A stretch of 33,571 bases of DNA from Kiritimatiellia bacterium. Its GTDB lineage: Bacteria > Verrucomicrobiota > Kiritimatiellia > RFP12 > UBA1067. Where the stretch lies: assembly GCA_017427485.1 (NCBI GenBank), contig JAFRSR010000364.1, positions 1-33,571 of the forward strand. The letters are read 5' to 3'. The notes under the pieces are model-generated. The model ran no database searches and was not told the DNA's origin. It saw nothing but the letters and a program-made list of their open reading frames with translations. Every line of letters starts with the position of its first letter. The first letter of the stretch is position 1. Below, one piece after another: positions 18,501-27,154 of the stretch. Position numbers and translations under genes: made by a program.

Positions 18501-21500
18501 CCGCTCGTAACCTCCAAGTAGGCAAGCACTGTGTTGGCGATCTGCGGATTACCGGTTATCGCAAGGGCATTTCTGCTGGCCGTTACAGTTGTTCCAGACA
18601 CGGACACGGAAGCCTCACCGTCTCCGCTCTCCTGGCTCGCGGCAGCGGCTATGCCGTCATGTACGTTCATGATCGTGCAGTCCGTCACCGTTACGGTTGA
18701 TCCCGCACGAGCATCAATTGCGTAACCGGTCACGCCAGGCATGTTGCTGTCGGTGTTGATGATCGACGTGCGTACGACGGACACTGTCGAGGACGGCAAA
18801 TCATCAAACATGTCTCCAGACCAGATGCCGCCTGTCGCAAACGTGCCGTATGAAGAGTCCTTGGATCCGTCAATAGCACAATCCACAACTTCCAGATGCC
18901 CCTGCGGAGCTATGATCGCATAGTTGTTGTAGGCGCTGACTGTCACGTTGGACACGAGGACGTGCGTATCGGCATGCGTACTTCTGGAAACGTACAAGGC
19001 AGCATTCCCTGTCGACGTCTTGTACTGATGTCCGAACTCGCTGATGTTGACGTTCTGGATCGTCACATCAATTGCAGACGATGCGTTCTTGATAAAGACG
19101 TCAACATTGTAGTTGTCCGTAGGATTGCCGTAGATGGTGTAGAGCGGCTTTCCTTCAGAATCAACAGCACCTGTAATCGTAACGCTACGCTCAATGACAA
19201 GTTCACTGCTGAGTCGGTCATCGGCAAGCATCTCAATTGTATCGCCAGAGGTCGCGGCCGCAACCGCCGCAGCAAGCGACTCGTACTTCACGCCCGTCGT
19301 CATGTTCTGCGCCACACGCGGAACCGTGTAGAGGTTGGAGAGCGTGTCCGTGTCCTCGTCGTATGCCTGATAGTAGGAATCCACAATGACGTTGTTACTG
19401 TCATCATGCGGATCAATCAGGTATTTACCACCAGACATTGGATTGTCAAAGTCAGGTGTCTCTGCGCCCCAGTAGTTAGCCGAGGCATTGATGGCGAGAG
19501 TGCGCGCGGTGTCGTCCCTCAATATCGCAGGCCGGTTGAACGAGGACCAAAACGCATTGTTGGTAATGGAGATTGAATCAAAACTGTCGGCGAGATCCGT
19601 CCCAGAATGGTAGAAGACAACGCCTTTGTTGTTGTATTCGGAAACGGCATTGTTGATGATTTCCAGCGTGAGGTCTTCCGTCGAGGAAGCCAGATCCCAG
19701 AAATATAGAGCCCTGCCGCCGGTTGCCTTGTTGCCGCTGACGAGCATCGAGCCAGTTGTCTTGTAGCTGCAACCAGAAAGCGCAAGATGATAGATCATTC
19801 CACCCGTGCTAGTCACATTCCCCTGCGTCAAAACATTGTCCGTTATGCGAGTCGTCCCTTGAACGGCGTAAAGCATAATGGGCGCGCTGGGCTGGTTGAT
19901 AAACTCACACGAATCGATGGTCAGGTTCGACGCAACAGCCTCGACGGAATATTTGCCCCCGGTAAACTTGACGTTCTGCAACGTCAAGTCGCTTGGCATT
20001 GTGGAGGCATTACCAATAGTTATGTGCTTGGTATTGTTAGCGGACGTGTCCGCCTGGTTGATAGTCATGTTCTCGATCGTGACGTTGCTCGCCTGGATCG
20101 AGAACGCGGCCTTGCCCGTCGCCGTGGAATTGAGCGTCGTCGTGTCCTTGCTCGCGCCGGTGATAGTCACCTGCTTGTTGACGACAATCGTGTCGCTGCC
20201 AATGTCGAACGTTCCGGCAAACACGGTGATCGTGTCGCCGTTGGACGCCGCCGCAATTGCGTCGGGAAGCGTCGCGTAGCCGGTCGTGCCGATCGCCGCG
20301 ATCGGATTGGCCGTCTCGCCGTCGAGGAGTTCGTAGCCGTAGGGGCTGAAGTTATCGGACTCGACCTCGATGAACTTCTCGGCATTGTAGGTCTGCACGG
20401 CGAAGATGCCGAACTGCGCATCGCCGTGATAGACAATCGCCGCAAGCTGCGTCGCCGACGCATCGACCGGCAGGCGGAACTTGAGCTTCTGCCCTTCCGC
20501 GAGCGACTGACCGGCGTTGAGATGCGGCACCACATCGAACGTCACGGAACGGATGATCATCGTGCCGCTCGTGACATCTTCCACGATCTTCGTCGGCGTG
20601 ACGGTGATCACGTCCAACACGTCCAGCTTGTCCGTGTTGTCCGTACGCGGTACGTCATGGTTGCCCATCAGCTGGGTGACGGCGGCGTTGATTTCCGCCG
20701 AGTCCGTCACCGCGCTCTCGGTGCCATGGTCAATCTTTTTCACCTCGACCGTTGCCTGCGGCTCAGCCATCGTGACTGTAATCTTCTTCGACTCGTATTT
20801 CGTGCCACCCTCGACCGCGCTCTCCACGATGAACGCGCCGTCACCGGGCGTCACGGTCAAGTCGGCCGTCACGCCAGGCACCGTCGTGACCGTGAGCGTC
20901 TTGCCCTGCGGGAGCGAAACATCCTCGGTGTCATTCGCCGTAATGGTGACAGAAATGTCGTTACCGGGAACACCGGCGATCGCCGCAGTCACGGAGTTGT
21001 ACTTGTGGCCATCGGAGGCATCGACAATCGATGTCACGGCCGTGTACACCGTACCGGACTCGCCGGACGCAACCGTCACGGAACCGTTTTCGATCGTCGT
21101 GACGACCTTCGCATCGTCAAACGCGATACCGTTCTTGTTCAGCGTGAACGTCTGCCCTTCCGCAGTCAACGTGATCGTCTCGTCCGTCGCCGCAAGAAGC
21201 GTCACGACCGCACCGTTCGCATTCGCGACCGCGTCGGTCAGGTTATCGTAGAACGTCTCGCCGACCTGCGCAACCTTGAGCGCGACGACGTATGTGACCG
21301 CCTGAGCAGAGGTCTCGCCCTGCGCCGTGGCAGACGACTCCACTTCTTCCTGCGACTTGAGGAAGCACGTGCTGGGGATCGAAACAGACCCCGTGACCGC
21401 GAAGCCATACGGATCGACCGTGAACGTACCCGCGCCCGGCAGCGTCACATTCTCGGAGCAGTCCGCGCCGATCAGAATACGCTCGCCACTCTGCACTGCA

Positions 21501-24500
21501 GCCACCGCCGCCGCGAGCGAATCATACGCCAAGCGGCTCGCGCCCCGGTCAATCGCCGCCTTCTTCCCGCCAAGCATGTAGCGCGCCTGCGCCAGCGGAG
21601 CAAGACCGACAGTCGTGTATTCTCCTTGCGTACTACCGTCTGGGTGCCAGAACTGAAGTTCAATCGTGGCAACTGTACCATTGTTATTTGAGTTATTGCT
21701 CTTGATCCCAATCAAAAGCGCACTCACATCATTAATGTACTGCTTGTAGGTATAAGGTGTTGGAACATTCTGCTTGAGAAGTTTAATAAGCATACGGTAG
21801 GAACCGTTTGCCGCTACGTCTGAATCAAGCGTCTGAGCGGGAAGGCTGATGTTATTCGCACTGCCATAGAACGAGACCGTTCCACCCGAAACCACACGGT
21901 CAAAAATCGCGACCCCTTCTGGCGTGTATTCGAGATACGGGTTCAAGGACGACGCCAGTTCCGCATACTTCTGCAAATCTTCAAGCGAAGTCTGTCCTTC
22001 TCTGCCCTTTCCGTACAATGTCTTATCAGCCGAACTGATAAATGTCAGCCTCCATGCAGCCTCCGCTCCGGAAAGTGTTGTCGTTGTAGCTGTTGCGGCA
22101 GGGAATATTCCAACCCATCCTCCTTGCTGGAAGTATCCATCACGAAGGAACGGTGTGACATTCTGCGTGAAATTGCCGCCGCGAAGGTTCGCGACCTCCT
22201 TAGGATCGGCTCCACTCGCCGCCGTCAATGTACCCGTGAATGTACCGCCGTGCGTTGTGAGAGTCTCGTCGTTCAGCAAGATGTTTCCGTTGTACGTTCC
22301 GTAGGTGATGTCCATCATACCGTTGTTGACAATCAAGTTTTTACCAGTTGCCGTGCCAGTAGTAACCGAACCCGGAGTAGAACTTGACGTGGTATCCTGA
22401 AGGAAAAGCGTTCCATTATTGATGAATGCGCCATTGGGGGCATTGATGGCAAGTCCCTTGAGATCAATCGTCACCGTCTTGCCTGCCGCCACCGTAATCG
22501 GCTCAGCCAAGCCATCGGTGGCAAGCGCTAACAACAACTCCACCGTACCGCCGTTGTTACCTGCGGCATTGACCGCCTCTTGAACCGTCTCAAACTGCTC
22601 AGAACCAACCTGGGCCACATAGACGGTCGGGAGTACGGGCTTAATATACCAATAATTGGCGTTTTCACCCTTGTTAGGATCGCCCTTCTCAGCCTTTACA
22701 TAGTTTGAATCGTAAAGACGAGCCGACGGGTCTGCCGAATAATATCCGCCGTAGTAATGGTAGTTCGCACTAGTTGCCACACTAAATGCTCCACCACTGA
22801 ACACGCACACGCCAGCGCCGACACTTGTCATAGTCTGTGCACCAGAAGCAAAACTTATGCTGGGCATCTTGGAATCGTAGACATGGACACTTGTCATGTA
22901 TGCCGCGCCATTTGCATTGAGCTGCCCCACTGTAGTATTGGAACAGTTAATGAATACCACTCGCGACGTTGTTACTTTAGGAGCCGTAGCCGAAGTACTG
23001 TTGATCAACGTCAGAGTCACAGGATTCTGCGCCCAAGTACGATCAGGGTCACAGAGCTGTTTGCCAGAGAAGGAAATACTGTAAGCTGATGCACAATCAA
23101 CAGCAACGCTCTTGGCTATATTGACGCTACTTCCGACAGAAACACTTCCATTCGCCGTCAGCAGAACCATCTGAGGTTTCATGTTTTCAATAGCATTGTA
23201 CGCATTCAATGCAGAAGTTTGCGACGATAGCACTCCCGTAATATGGTTGACTGCAACACTCTTATTGACCGTGCAGACGAATGCAGAAGCATTTGCGCCA
23301 TGATAGACAGCCTCACCCAGTCCGTTCTGGATCGTCGTATGCGAACTCGCACCAGACAAGGAAGAAAGCGTAGAAATCTTTGTCTTCCAATACTTGATTA
23401 CGAATTCATCATCTTTATTATGACGTTCATCATCCGCATACGGGCAGAACGGCTCCCCGTTTTCGCCTTCCTGATAGATCAGCTTCGTGCACTTCGAGTA
23501 TGTGCCGGAAATCGCGCCGTTGATCGTGGCATCACCGTCAATCCAAAGCGTCTTGCCCGAAGCGATGGTCAACGTCGCACCCGTGCCGATAACGAGCGTT
23601 GCACCATACGGAACAGTCCCATCTGCGCTCAGATCCGTGTCCGCAATAATAGTAACTGTGTCGCCAGACTTTGCCGCAGACAAAGCGACACCAAGATCGC
23701 CATAGGTCTCCGTGCCAATCTGCACGGGATCGCCGTCATACACAACCTTGTAGAGCGTATATCCGCTCGCCGCAGTCACACCAACAACGAAATTCTCAAC
23801 CGTGGTCGTAATCTTGGTTGCCGCATCGTAGGTTACACCAGACGCAATCGCCAGCTTCAGCGACTGTCCCTTGTTCAGTACCACCGACTCGTCCGTATCG
23901 GCGAGAAGCGTCACCACTTCTCCACTATTCAGCGCAACGGCAACCGCATCGGTCAGGTTGTAAAACGACTGGTCACCGACCTTGGCAACCGTCTGAACGA
24001 CTTCATAAGTGGTAGCAATCGCGTCTGGGATAAACGCTTTTACGCTGGAATCGGCAACGGTGGTGGACTTGATCACCAGCCCATCCGCCACGGAAATATC
24101 GCTTGAATGGGCAAAACCCATCGTGTCGAAGGTGTAGGTTCCAACTTTCGTAATCGGCAGCGCGGTGTCGCAGTCATTGGCGAGCATCACCGTGCCGCCG
24201 TCCGCAACCGCAGCCATCGCCTCGCCGAGCATGGCATAGAACGTCGCAGCACCCGTCGCCGGACGAATCATCGCCTTGTTGCTTGTCCCCGCGCCAAGGA
24301 CAAGCTTGCGCTCCGCCGTCGTCACATATTCTGTGTAACTCCAGTCCTTCGGACCACTCATGTTCCGAATACCTGTCGCAAGGCGCATCTCAACCAAGCA
24401 AAATGTTCCATTCTGTGCCGCCTTATTGGAGAGACTGAAACTGATGCTGCCGTCGTGTTCCCCGCCAGGAAGAATCTTATTATATGTCCACGGAGCCGTA

Positions 24501-27127
24501 GCTTGACCGCTATTTCTCATCGCCTGAAAGAGAGCGCTGTACCAATTGTTCGCCGATATTGCGACATCTACATTAAATGTGTAAAGGCCCATCGCAGTAA
24601 CGGAAAGATCGTTAGCCGATATGTCGCGATCCAATGTAACAGCGCAGTCAACACCAAAACCACTGAACAGCTCACTCGCCGCTTTGATTTTGCATAGCGT
24701 TATCCATTCATCTCTGGTATAACCCGAACGGGCGGCATTGCGCGTGTACAGTGCCCGCGTCGTACCATCAAATGCCGACAAGCTGTATGACCCAAATGAC
24801 GGGTTTGTCACATATGAAACGGGGATCGGCGCAATCGCATTGTCTTTGACATATCCGTTCTCACACAAGTCGACAAGGTTTTCATTCTGTCCTCCATGTG
24901 CATACGTAAGCGTGGCATATGTGCCACCACAAACCTCCGCAACACCTGTCGCATCCGCAACACTCGACGCGACTGCCACGCCACCGTTAAATTTACCCGC
25001 GAGAAAATAGCAGAAACCGTTGTTGAGTGTAATCAATCCGTTATACTTAGCCGATGAAAGCAATAACGTTCCGTTGTTAATCACTGGAACGTCAATCTGT
25101 CCGTTTCCGTTTACATCAATAATTTCAAGATCGCCATTGTTGATGATGGCATTAGCACCTGTCAATTTCCAGCCATTCAGATCTATCCGTACATTTGAGG
25201 CCGCTGTCGAAACGAGTACATCCGACTCTATAGCAATGTCCCTCTGGAGCACAATGACATCCCCTGCTTGGGGATTTGCAAGTGCCTTCACCAAAGTCGT
25301 GTCCTCTCCATTCACTTTCACTTCGCCAGCATTGGGGTCTGGCATAATCCCGTAAACCACCCAGGCATTGCTCTGCTTGGGATCCTGCTCTGCTCCAACT
25401 TTGTTTGTGTCATAGAGATACGTTGTCGGATTCATGCCCGAAGCAAACGTTCCCCAGTAAACCGTATTGAATTTTGTCGAGGGCGTGGTCTGGAACTTCG
25501 CGTTCGTCGTGTTGTACGTGCCTCCGCCATAATAGTTCTGCCCTCCCGCAGGTGTTGTAGAGGACATGTCGTTCCATGAAACCTTAACATTCGGACTATC
25601 GTAGAATGAAATAGCCGTATAGTAACTGCTCCCGCTCAAATAGCTGAACGTGCCCGACATATTGTAAACGCAGAAATTCGTATTCATCACCTTCTGCGAA
25701 ATTGAGACCGATCCATTGAAGAACCGGACTAGCTTAAGGCTATTCCACTGACTTTTCGCACTCTTTGAGGTCAATGTCAAAGAGCATCCTGCAAGATCTA
25801 CCGCAAAACCCAACGCACTAGAGGAATTAGCCGTGTCAGAATATGAAACAGTTCCAGCATTGGCTAACAACACTGACAGTTTATTGGTATCTTTGACTTC
25901 ATGTGTGCCACTTGCAGATGGCGTTGCGGACGCAGTCAGCAACGTCGCACAATCTGTATAGACCGTTTCTGACACGCCTTCAATCCAGTTCAAAGCCTTT
26001 TCACGAGCAACTGTGCAAAGGACACCAACAGGCTTGGATGTCGAAGGCTTGCTGTAATAGGTTTCCCCAGATGCTTTGTTCTCAACAGCTACAAAGAACT
26101 CCTCCTTGCAAGTGAACGAACCGGACACCGTTGCCGAGCCATCTTTGACTGATGTCACAAGATACTTTCCGGCAGTACCGTCAACTGTGTTGACACCATT
26201 CCCAGTCCCTGCAACGCCATCCGTGCCAAGGGGGAACGGAATATGCACATCCGCCGCCTGAGAAATGGTCTTCCAATGCTTAGCAAGTGAACCATTGCCC
26301 GCGACTTGAGCACCAGAAGCTATCGTCACTGAACCAAAAACTAGAATCGTTCCGTCCACGACCAACTGCTTACCAGCAGGAACGGTGACCGTCGTCCCAC
26401 TTGGCACGGTGATTTCGGTTCCCGAAGAAACCATGACTTTCCGATACTGGGCATTGGAAAGCGCTGACGTCAAGTCAGAAAGCGTGGTAACACTCGTCAC
26501 CTGATCGGCGGTCAGAAACTCTGCGCTAATGGACGTATTGGCCAAGCAGGTCGCTGTATAGGGATTATCATTTACGACAGTTCCGTTCACCAACCAGTTC
26601 AAGAAGTTTGCATCTGTTGACTTGAGAACAACCGACGTCGCCTCGGTCAATCCCGTCTTGTTCGCCGGTGCCGCACCATCGACAGTATAACTACCCGCAC
26701 TGCTCGTCTCAAACGTGATGTTGAACGATGGCAGAACCTTCTTCTTGAAATTTGCATAAAGGGTCTTTGTGTTATAACCATCTGCCGACGTCGAAGTTTT
26801 TACTGTCAACTGATAAGTCTGAGCTGTTGATTCATAAGTAGTACCATTGTCACTCGTAGACCAACCGAGAAACTCATATCCATTAGCTGGCTCCGCTATG
26901 GCAAAAAATGTCTTGTCCACGCCACCTGATTGAGCATAATTAGACTGCTCTGCTTCAGTAGAAGACTTATCGGTTTCGCTAGTGCCAGCATAAACAGCTC
27001 CCATGCCTGTTGAGTTAGAGGATACCTTCGTAACCAGTTTTGCATAATAATTACTATTATATGCCCACACCTGCGCCATCGGCGCGAATGCCGCCAGCAG
27101 AAATACAATTAAGGTTGTCTTCTTCAT
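12536..27127 (-). CDS. Giant secreted multi-module beta-helix surface protein (4863 aa)
   Basis: The 14.6-kb frame is uninterrupted. A signal peptide (MKKTTLIVFLL, cleavage near VWA, residue 22) leads into two InlB-B-repeat-like segments (~60-200; YEFLGWSTSDNGTTY at ~84). Then follow many right-handed beta-helix modules, each opening with a pattern like YxxLxxAVxxAxxGDTVTLLxD. Cap motifs end three helices (residues ~2896, 3219, 4670). Two tandem units (~429 and ~448 residues) plus a preceding half unit occupy ~3460-4533. The C-terminus (~4700-4863) is a separate module with WESYVLGLDP and is not PEP-CTERM. Start choice: AAAGG is 8 nt before the ATG at 27127, but 2 nt before the ATG at 27133; the longer frame opens with TTG. 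It starts 27 bp after the DUF4105 stop. Likely an extracellular adhesin or coat protein; no enzyme motif seen. Confidence 0.88.
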   Translation of the reverse strand: MKKTTLIVFLLAAFAPMAQVWAYNSNYYAKLVTKVSSNSTGMGAVYAGTSETDKSSTEAEQSNYAQSGGVDKTFFAIAEPANGYEFLGWSTSDNGTTYESTAQTYQLTVKTSTSADGYNTKTLYANFKKKVLPSFNITFETSSAGSYTVDGAAPANKTGLTEATSVVLKSTDANFLNWLVNGTVVNDNPYTATCLANTSISAEFLTADQVTSVTTLSDLTSALSNAQYRKVMVSSGTEITVPSGTTVTVPAGKQLVVDGTILVFGSVTIASGAQVAGNGSLAKHWKTISQAADVHIPFPLGTDGVAGTGNGVNTVDGTAGKYLVTSVKDGSATVSGSFTCKEEFFVAVENKASGETYYSKPSTSKPVGVLCTVAREKALNWIEGVSETVYTDCATLLTASATPSASGTHEVKDTNKLSVLLANAGTVSYSDTANSSSALGFAVDLAGCSLTLTSKSAKSQWNSLKLVRFFNGSVSISQKVMNTNFCVYNMSGTFSYLSGSSYYTAISFYDSPNVKVSWNDMSSTTPAGGQNYYGGGTYNTTNAKFQTTPSTKFNTVYWGTFASGMNPTTYLYDTNKVGAEQDPKQSNAWVVYGIMPDPNAGEVKVNGEDTTLVKALANPQAGDVIVLQRDIAIESDVLVSTAASNVRIDLNGWKLTGANAIINNGDLEIIDVNGNGQIDVPVINNGTLLLSSAKYNGLITLNNGFCYFLAGKFNGGVAVASSVADATGVAEVCGGTYATLTYAHGGQNENLVDLCENGYVKDNAIAPIPVSYVTNPSFGSYSLSAFDGTTRALYTRNAARSGYTRDEWITLCKIKAASELFSGFGVDCAVTLDRDISANDLSVTAMGLYTFNVDVAISANNWYSALFQAMRNSGQATAPWTYNKILPGGEHDGSISFSLSNKAAQNGTFCLVEMRLATGIRNMSGPKDWSYTEYVTTAERKLVLGAGTSNKAMIRPATGAATFYAMLGEAMAAVADGGTVMLANDCDTALPITKVGTYTFDTMGFAHSSDISVADGLVIKSTTVADSSVKAFIPDAIATTYEVVQTVAKVGDQSFYNLTDAVAVALNSGEVVTLLADTDESVVLNKGQSLKLAIASGVTYDAATKITTTVENFVVGVTAASGYTLYKVVYDGDPVQIGTETYGDLGVALSAAKSGDTVTIIADTDLSADGTVPYGATLVIGTGATLTIASGKTLWIDGDATINGAISGTYSKCTKLIYQEGENGEPFCPYADDERHNKDDEFVIKYWKTKISTLSSLSGASSHTTIQNGLGEAVYHGANASAFVCTVNKSVAVNHITGVLSSQTSALNAYNAIENMKPQMVLLTANGSVSVGSSVNIAKSVAVDCASAYSISFSGKQLCDPDRTWAQNPVTLTLINSTSATAPKVTTSRVVFINCSNTTVGQLNANGAAYMTSVHVYDSKMPSISFASGAQTMTSVGAGVCVFSGGAFSVATSANYHYYGGYYSADPSARLYDSNYVKAEKGDPNKGENANYWYIKPVLPTVYVAQVGSEQFETVQEAVNAAGNNGGTVELLLALATDGLAEPITVAAGKTVTIDLKGLAINAPNGAFINNGTLFLQDTTSSSTPGSVTTGTATGKNLIVNNGMMDITYGTYNGNILLNDETLTTHGGTFTGTLTAASGADPKEVANLRGGNFTQNVTPFLRDGYFQQGGWVGIFPAATATTTTLSGAEAAWRLTFISSADKTLYGKGREGQTSLEDLQKYAELASSLNPYLEYTPEGVAIFDRVVSGGTVSFYGSANNISLPAQTLDSDVAANGSYRMLIKLLKQNVPTPYTYKQYINDVSALLIGIKSNNSNNNGTVATIELQFWHPDGSTQGEYTTVGLAPLAQARYMLGGKKAAIDRGASRLAYDSLAAAVAAVQSGERILIGADCSENVTLPGAGTFTVDPYGFAVTGSVSIPSTCFLKSQEEVESSATAQGETSAQAVTYVVALKVAQVGETFYDNLTDAVANANGAVVTLLAATDETITLTAEGQTFTLNKNGIAFDDAKVVTTIENGSVTVASGESGTVYTAVTSIVDASDGHKYNSVTAAIAGVPGNDISVTITANDTEDVSLPQGKTLTVTTVPGVTADLTVTPGDGAFIVESAVEGGTKYESKKITVTMAEPQATVEVKKIDHGTESAVTDSAEINAAVTQLMGNHDVPRTDNTDKLDVLDVITVTPTKIVEDVTSGTMIIRSVTFDVVPHLNAGQSLAEGQKLKFRLPVDASATQLAAIVYHGDAQFGIFAVQTYNAEKFIEVESDNFSPYGYELLDGETANPIAAIGTTGYATLPDAIAAASNGDTITVFAGTFDIGSDTIVVNKQVTITGASKDTTTLNSTATGKAAFSIQASNVTIENMTINQADTSANNTKHITIGNASTMPSDLTLQNVKFTGGKYSVEAVASNLTIDSCEFINQPSAPIMLYAVQGTTRITDNVLTQGNVTSTGGMIYHLALSGCSYKTTGSMLVSGNKATGGRALYFWDLASSTEDLTLEIINNAVSEYNNKGVVFYHSGTDLADSFDSISITNNAFWSSFNRPAILRDDTARTLAINASANYWGAETPDFDNPMSGGKYLIDPHDDSNNVIVDSYYQAYDEDTDTLSNLYTVPRVAQNMTTGVKYESLAAAVAAATSGDTIEMLADDRLSSELVIERSVTITGAVDSEGKPLYTIYGNPTDNYNVDVFIKNASSAIDVTIQNVNISEFGHQYKTSTGNAALYVSRSTHADTHVLVSNVTVSAYNNYAIIAPQGHLEVVDCAIDGSKDSSYGTFATGGIWSGDMFDDLPSSTVSVVRTSIINTDSNMPGVTGYAIDARAGSTVTVTDCTIMNVHDGIAAAASQESGDGEASVSVSGTTVTASRNALAITGNPQIANTVLAYLEVTSGMFVGAVTIPDEFVDDGIIEISGGVFDRAVPEDYCATGYVPAANTDAATSAVYPYTVGAAVAQIVRGGNVVAKYESLVAAYNASESGDTIELLGDDRSLSADDNAELTITKSLTITGPVDANGDPLYTIYGKNDSNGYNDIFIRAGASDTVTISNVNVAQFGNQASLVMDVAPIYVGGGNAAKVVLDNVHVSEFLRIGVMMSGSGEFEVRNCYIDGTRERSDTCSYGIEVHRGAHGVIADTTIENVSSTSEGWGAACVTINGQGAVSITNCTFVGGVNCDGIGTSENATEGACTSVVTIEDSTIDADCAMGMNVDGAQFVVKSGTYSGYLGLKDGCANAAPYSISGGMFEYEVPEEFCADGYIPAPQDPVTGLYTVKTGTYVARNVNTGVGYETLYSAVAAATAGDMVTLLTNVTESLTISKNLTLTGDWTITGSTRFDAGATVTISNLTFDANGVIYAMNIAGGSTVDLQNATVGGGQWCNIHLNNGTLTGSGVTMKGDQIVVAADGQTYTYRGETYQASDAPWGLDVTKVPGKTLNVPYMDIVREGDTDTITLSDSEQKQLTPAGSILFVSNMPEDETLTGVTLPARFSSYTLTLDADVQFFGGADKPVTGWAVGNWNEIIDTGAVVLQALDENPAEVPVELELNNDVDLGDGDNGFEFRYPNLTIDGNGNAVSGTIKYTDNAGIVSNVVLGTESSPIVLDMTGVTKPIEIGSSVVVSNVTVQMTAEQATAGTPVIIWDAEGGVDAPANEDGVAVALVDGEGNPTGDTADLIWDDEMGMAYIGPCEARLTGPTHGTPIYTTLTNAIAQAAASGDTVTLLMDVSDVTGTITIDKSLTLDGGSNTVSAAAVPADGHRNMFDAFTGGTSMLKIEGDVTLRNITLDGDATHRYTYLVSADNSSAKLTTSNVRLLNGGELAGDANGAIVEQGAGYGAGIHLNNGAQLVVSNGFYACTGGPDGGVFPFTGILPEGGASVSFELTENPNDPANVDIGNDLLLVGMVGVIPLDQVQDVLDYMKVPSRFIPYTLTLGDGSAYAFTGASSRTWNDIIDYGKEIMDVSTAIGYEGLDKVSTPVEVGLLTDTVLPDTFRFADTNFTVNGNGNALAGTIEYTDNAGQIHDIVMGTEGNALVLDMTDTTKPIVIGSGISVSNVTVQMTAEQAKAGTPVIIWDAAHGVDAPENEAGVTVQIVDDHGDSTGVTKELIWDDEMGMAYIGPCEARLTGPTHDKPVYTTLANAIAWAEQTGDTVTLLMNVTNVTTTYEISKQDLVIDGAGYTVAAAPVTQHRNMFEAWSGSKNMFKLQTGNITFRNISLDGDETHAYTFLISADNSSVALTTENVRLIHGGEISEDSNNAAVTPGNGYGAAIHLNNGAHLVVSNGFYACTGTNVNGVTTGVFPFTAILPENLEAGTSVAFELTGNPNDPANVDIGDDLLLVGMIGDLIEQYGIDNVQEILDYMKVPSRFIPYTLTLADGSAYAFTGASPRRWNEIIDYGKDIMDVATANGFSGLDKDTTPVEVGLATDTVLPAGADGDGYDFLYEDSNFSINGNGNALSGTIKFTDDADGGMLSDIVLGTEENPLTLDLSETDNPVDLGDGVVIQDVVVLMTEDQATLGKVVFDWDVNDEEPPDDEQGVTVTVVNSSGEPTGEEKGLVWDEEYGVAYIGPVEARLTGTTHETPVYTSLANALDIAKDNDKVELLTNAVLSAVQGVGSDVTLDLAGYKVSVNGEKGLLVTNATLVIADTSAATNGMICAGDEASPASLIESGNGGVVNIPTGILVAASGQNVLVTSDNGSIAVSGGYFSNPVLPEHCAENYMPVDAEAGAPQPYTVAEFVNEFRYPIDGSVGVPVERTWLAKNFSDIYSDPTKPVLANVTNALVEALSENGANEMPRWESYVLGLDPTVVTARLRLTATSKDAATVTITGLIDMTKFPNPEGTTITFRLAEVNPDGTKKEDLVTDSDEPLFDVLLEEVVGKELAIFADIAVEAVAK
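13019..13120 (-). repeat. Helix-cap motif copy 3 in giant protein
   Basis: It encodes VSGGYF...VLPEHCAENYMP...PYTV (from residue ~4670). It has the same layout as the copies at 17375-17473 and 18332-18442: SGG, an aromatic, PE, a Cys-Ala pair, a Tyr-x-Pro and a closing YTV. Confidence 0.7.
13532..14875 (-). repeat. Tandem protein unit 2 of giant gene (~448 codons)
   Basis: The unit begins with AYIGPCEARLTGPTH and ends just before the variant AYIGPVEARLTGTTH at 13484-13531. Shared landmarks with unit 1 are HRNMF, GYGAxIHLNNGAxLVVSNGF, NPNDPANVDIG, YMKVPSRFIPYTLTL and a NGNGNAL segment. Confidence 0.85.
14876..16162 (-). repeat. Tandem protein unit 1 of giant gene (~429 codons)
   Basis: The unit begins with AYIGPCEARLTGPTH (16115-16162) and ends before the same anchor at 14828-14875. 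A preceding half unit (~16750-16163) carries only the second part: ARFSSYTLTL, NGNGNAVSGTIKYTDNAG and MTAEQATAGTPVIIWDAE. Confidence 0.85.
17375..17473 (-). repeat. Helix-cap motif copy 2 in giant protein
   Basis: It encodes ISGGMFEYEVPEEFCADGYI followed by a Pro-rich turn and LYTV (from residue ~3219). The motif lies between two beta-helix modules. Confidence 0.7.
18332..18442 (-). repeat. Helix-cap motif copy 1 in giant protein
   Basis: It encodes ISGGVFDRAVPEDYCATGYV followed by a variable segment and PYTV (from residue ~2896). It resembles the SGGTF...CADGY...YTV ends I know from large surface proteins of gut bacteria. Confidence 0.7.
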
Positions 27128-27154
27128 TTTCATTACCTTTCTCTCTCTAGTCAA

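Noticed and set aside
19787..21691. Plus-strand frame of 634 codons
   Set aside because: Same reasoning: low-complexity Arg-rich antisense frame with no recognisable motif.
27134..27154. TTG start seven codons upstream of the giant gene's ATGs
   Set aside because: It would read through the AAAGG ribosome-binding site and precede a complete signal peptide.
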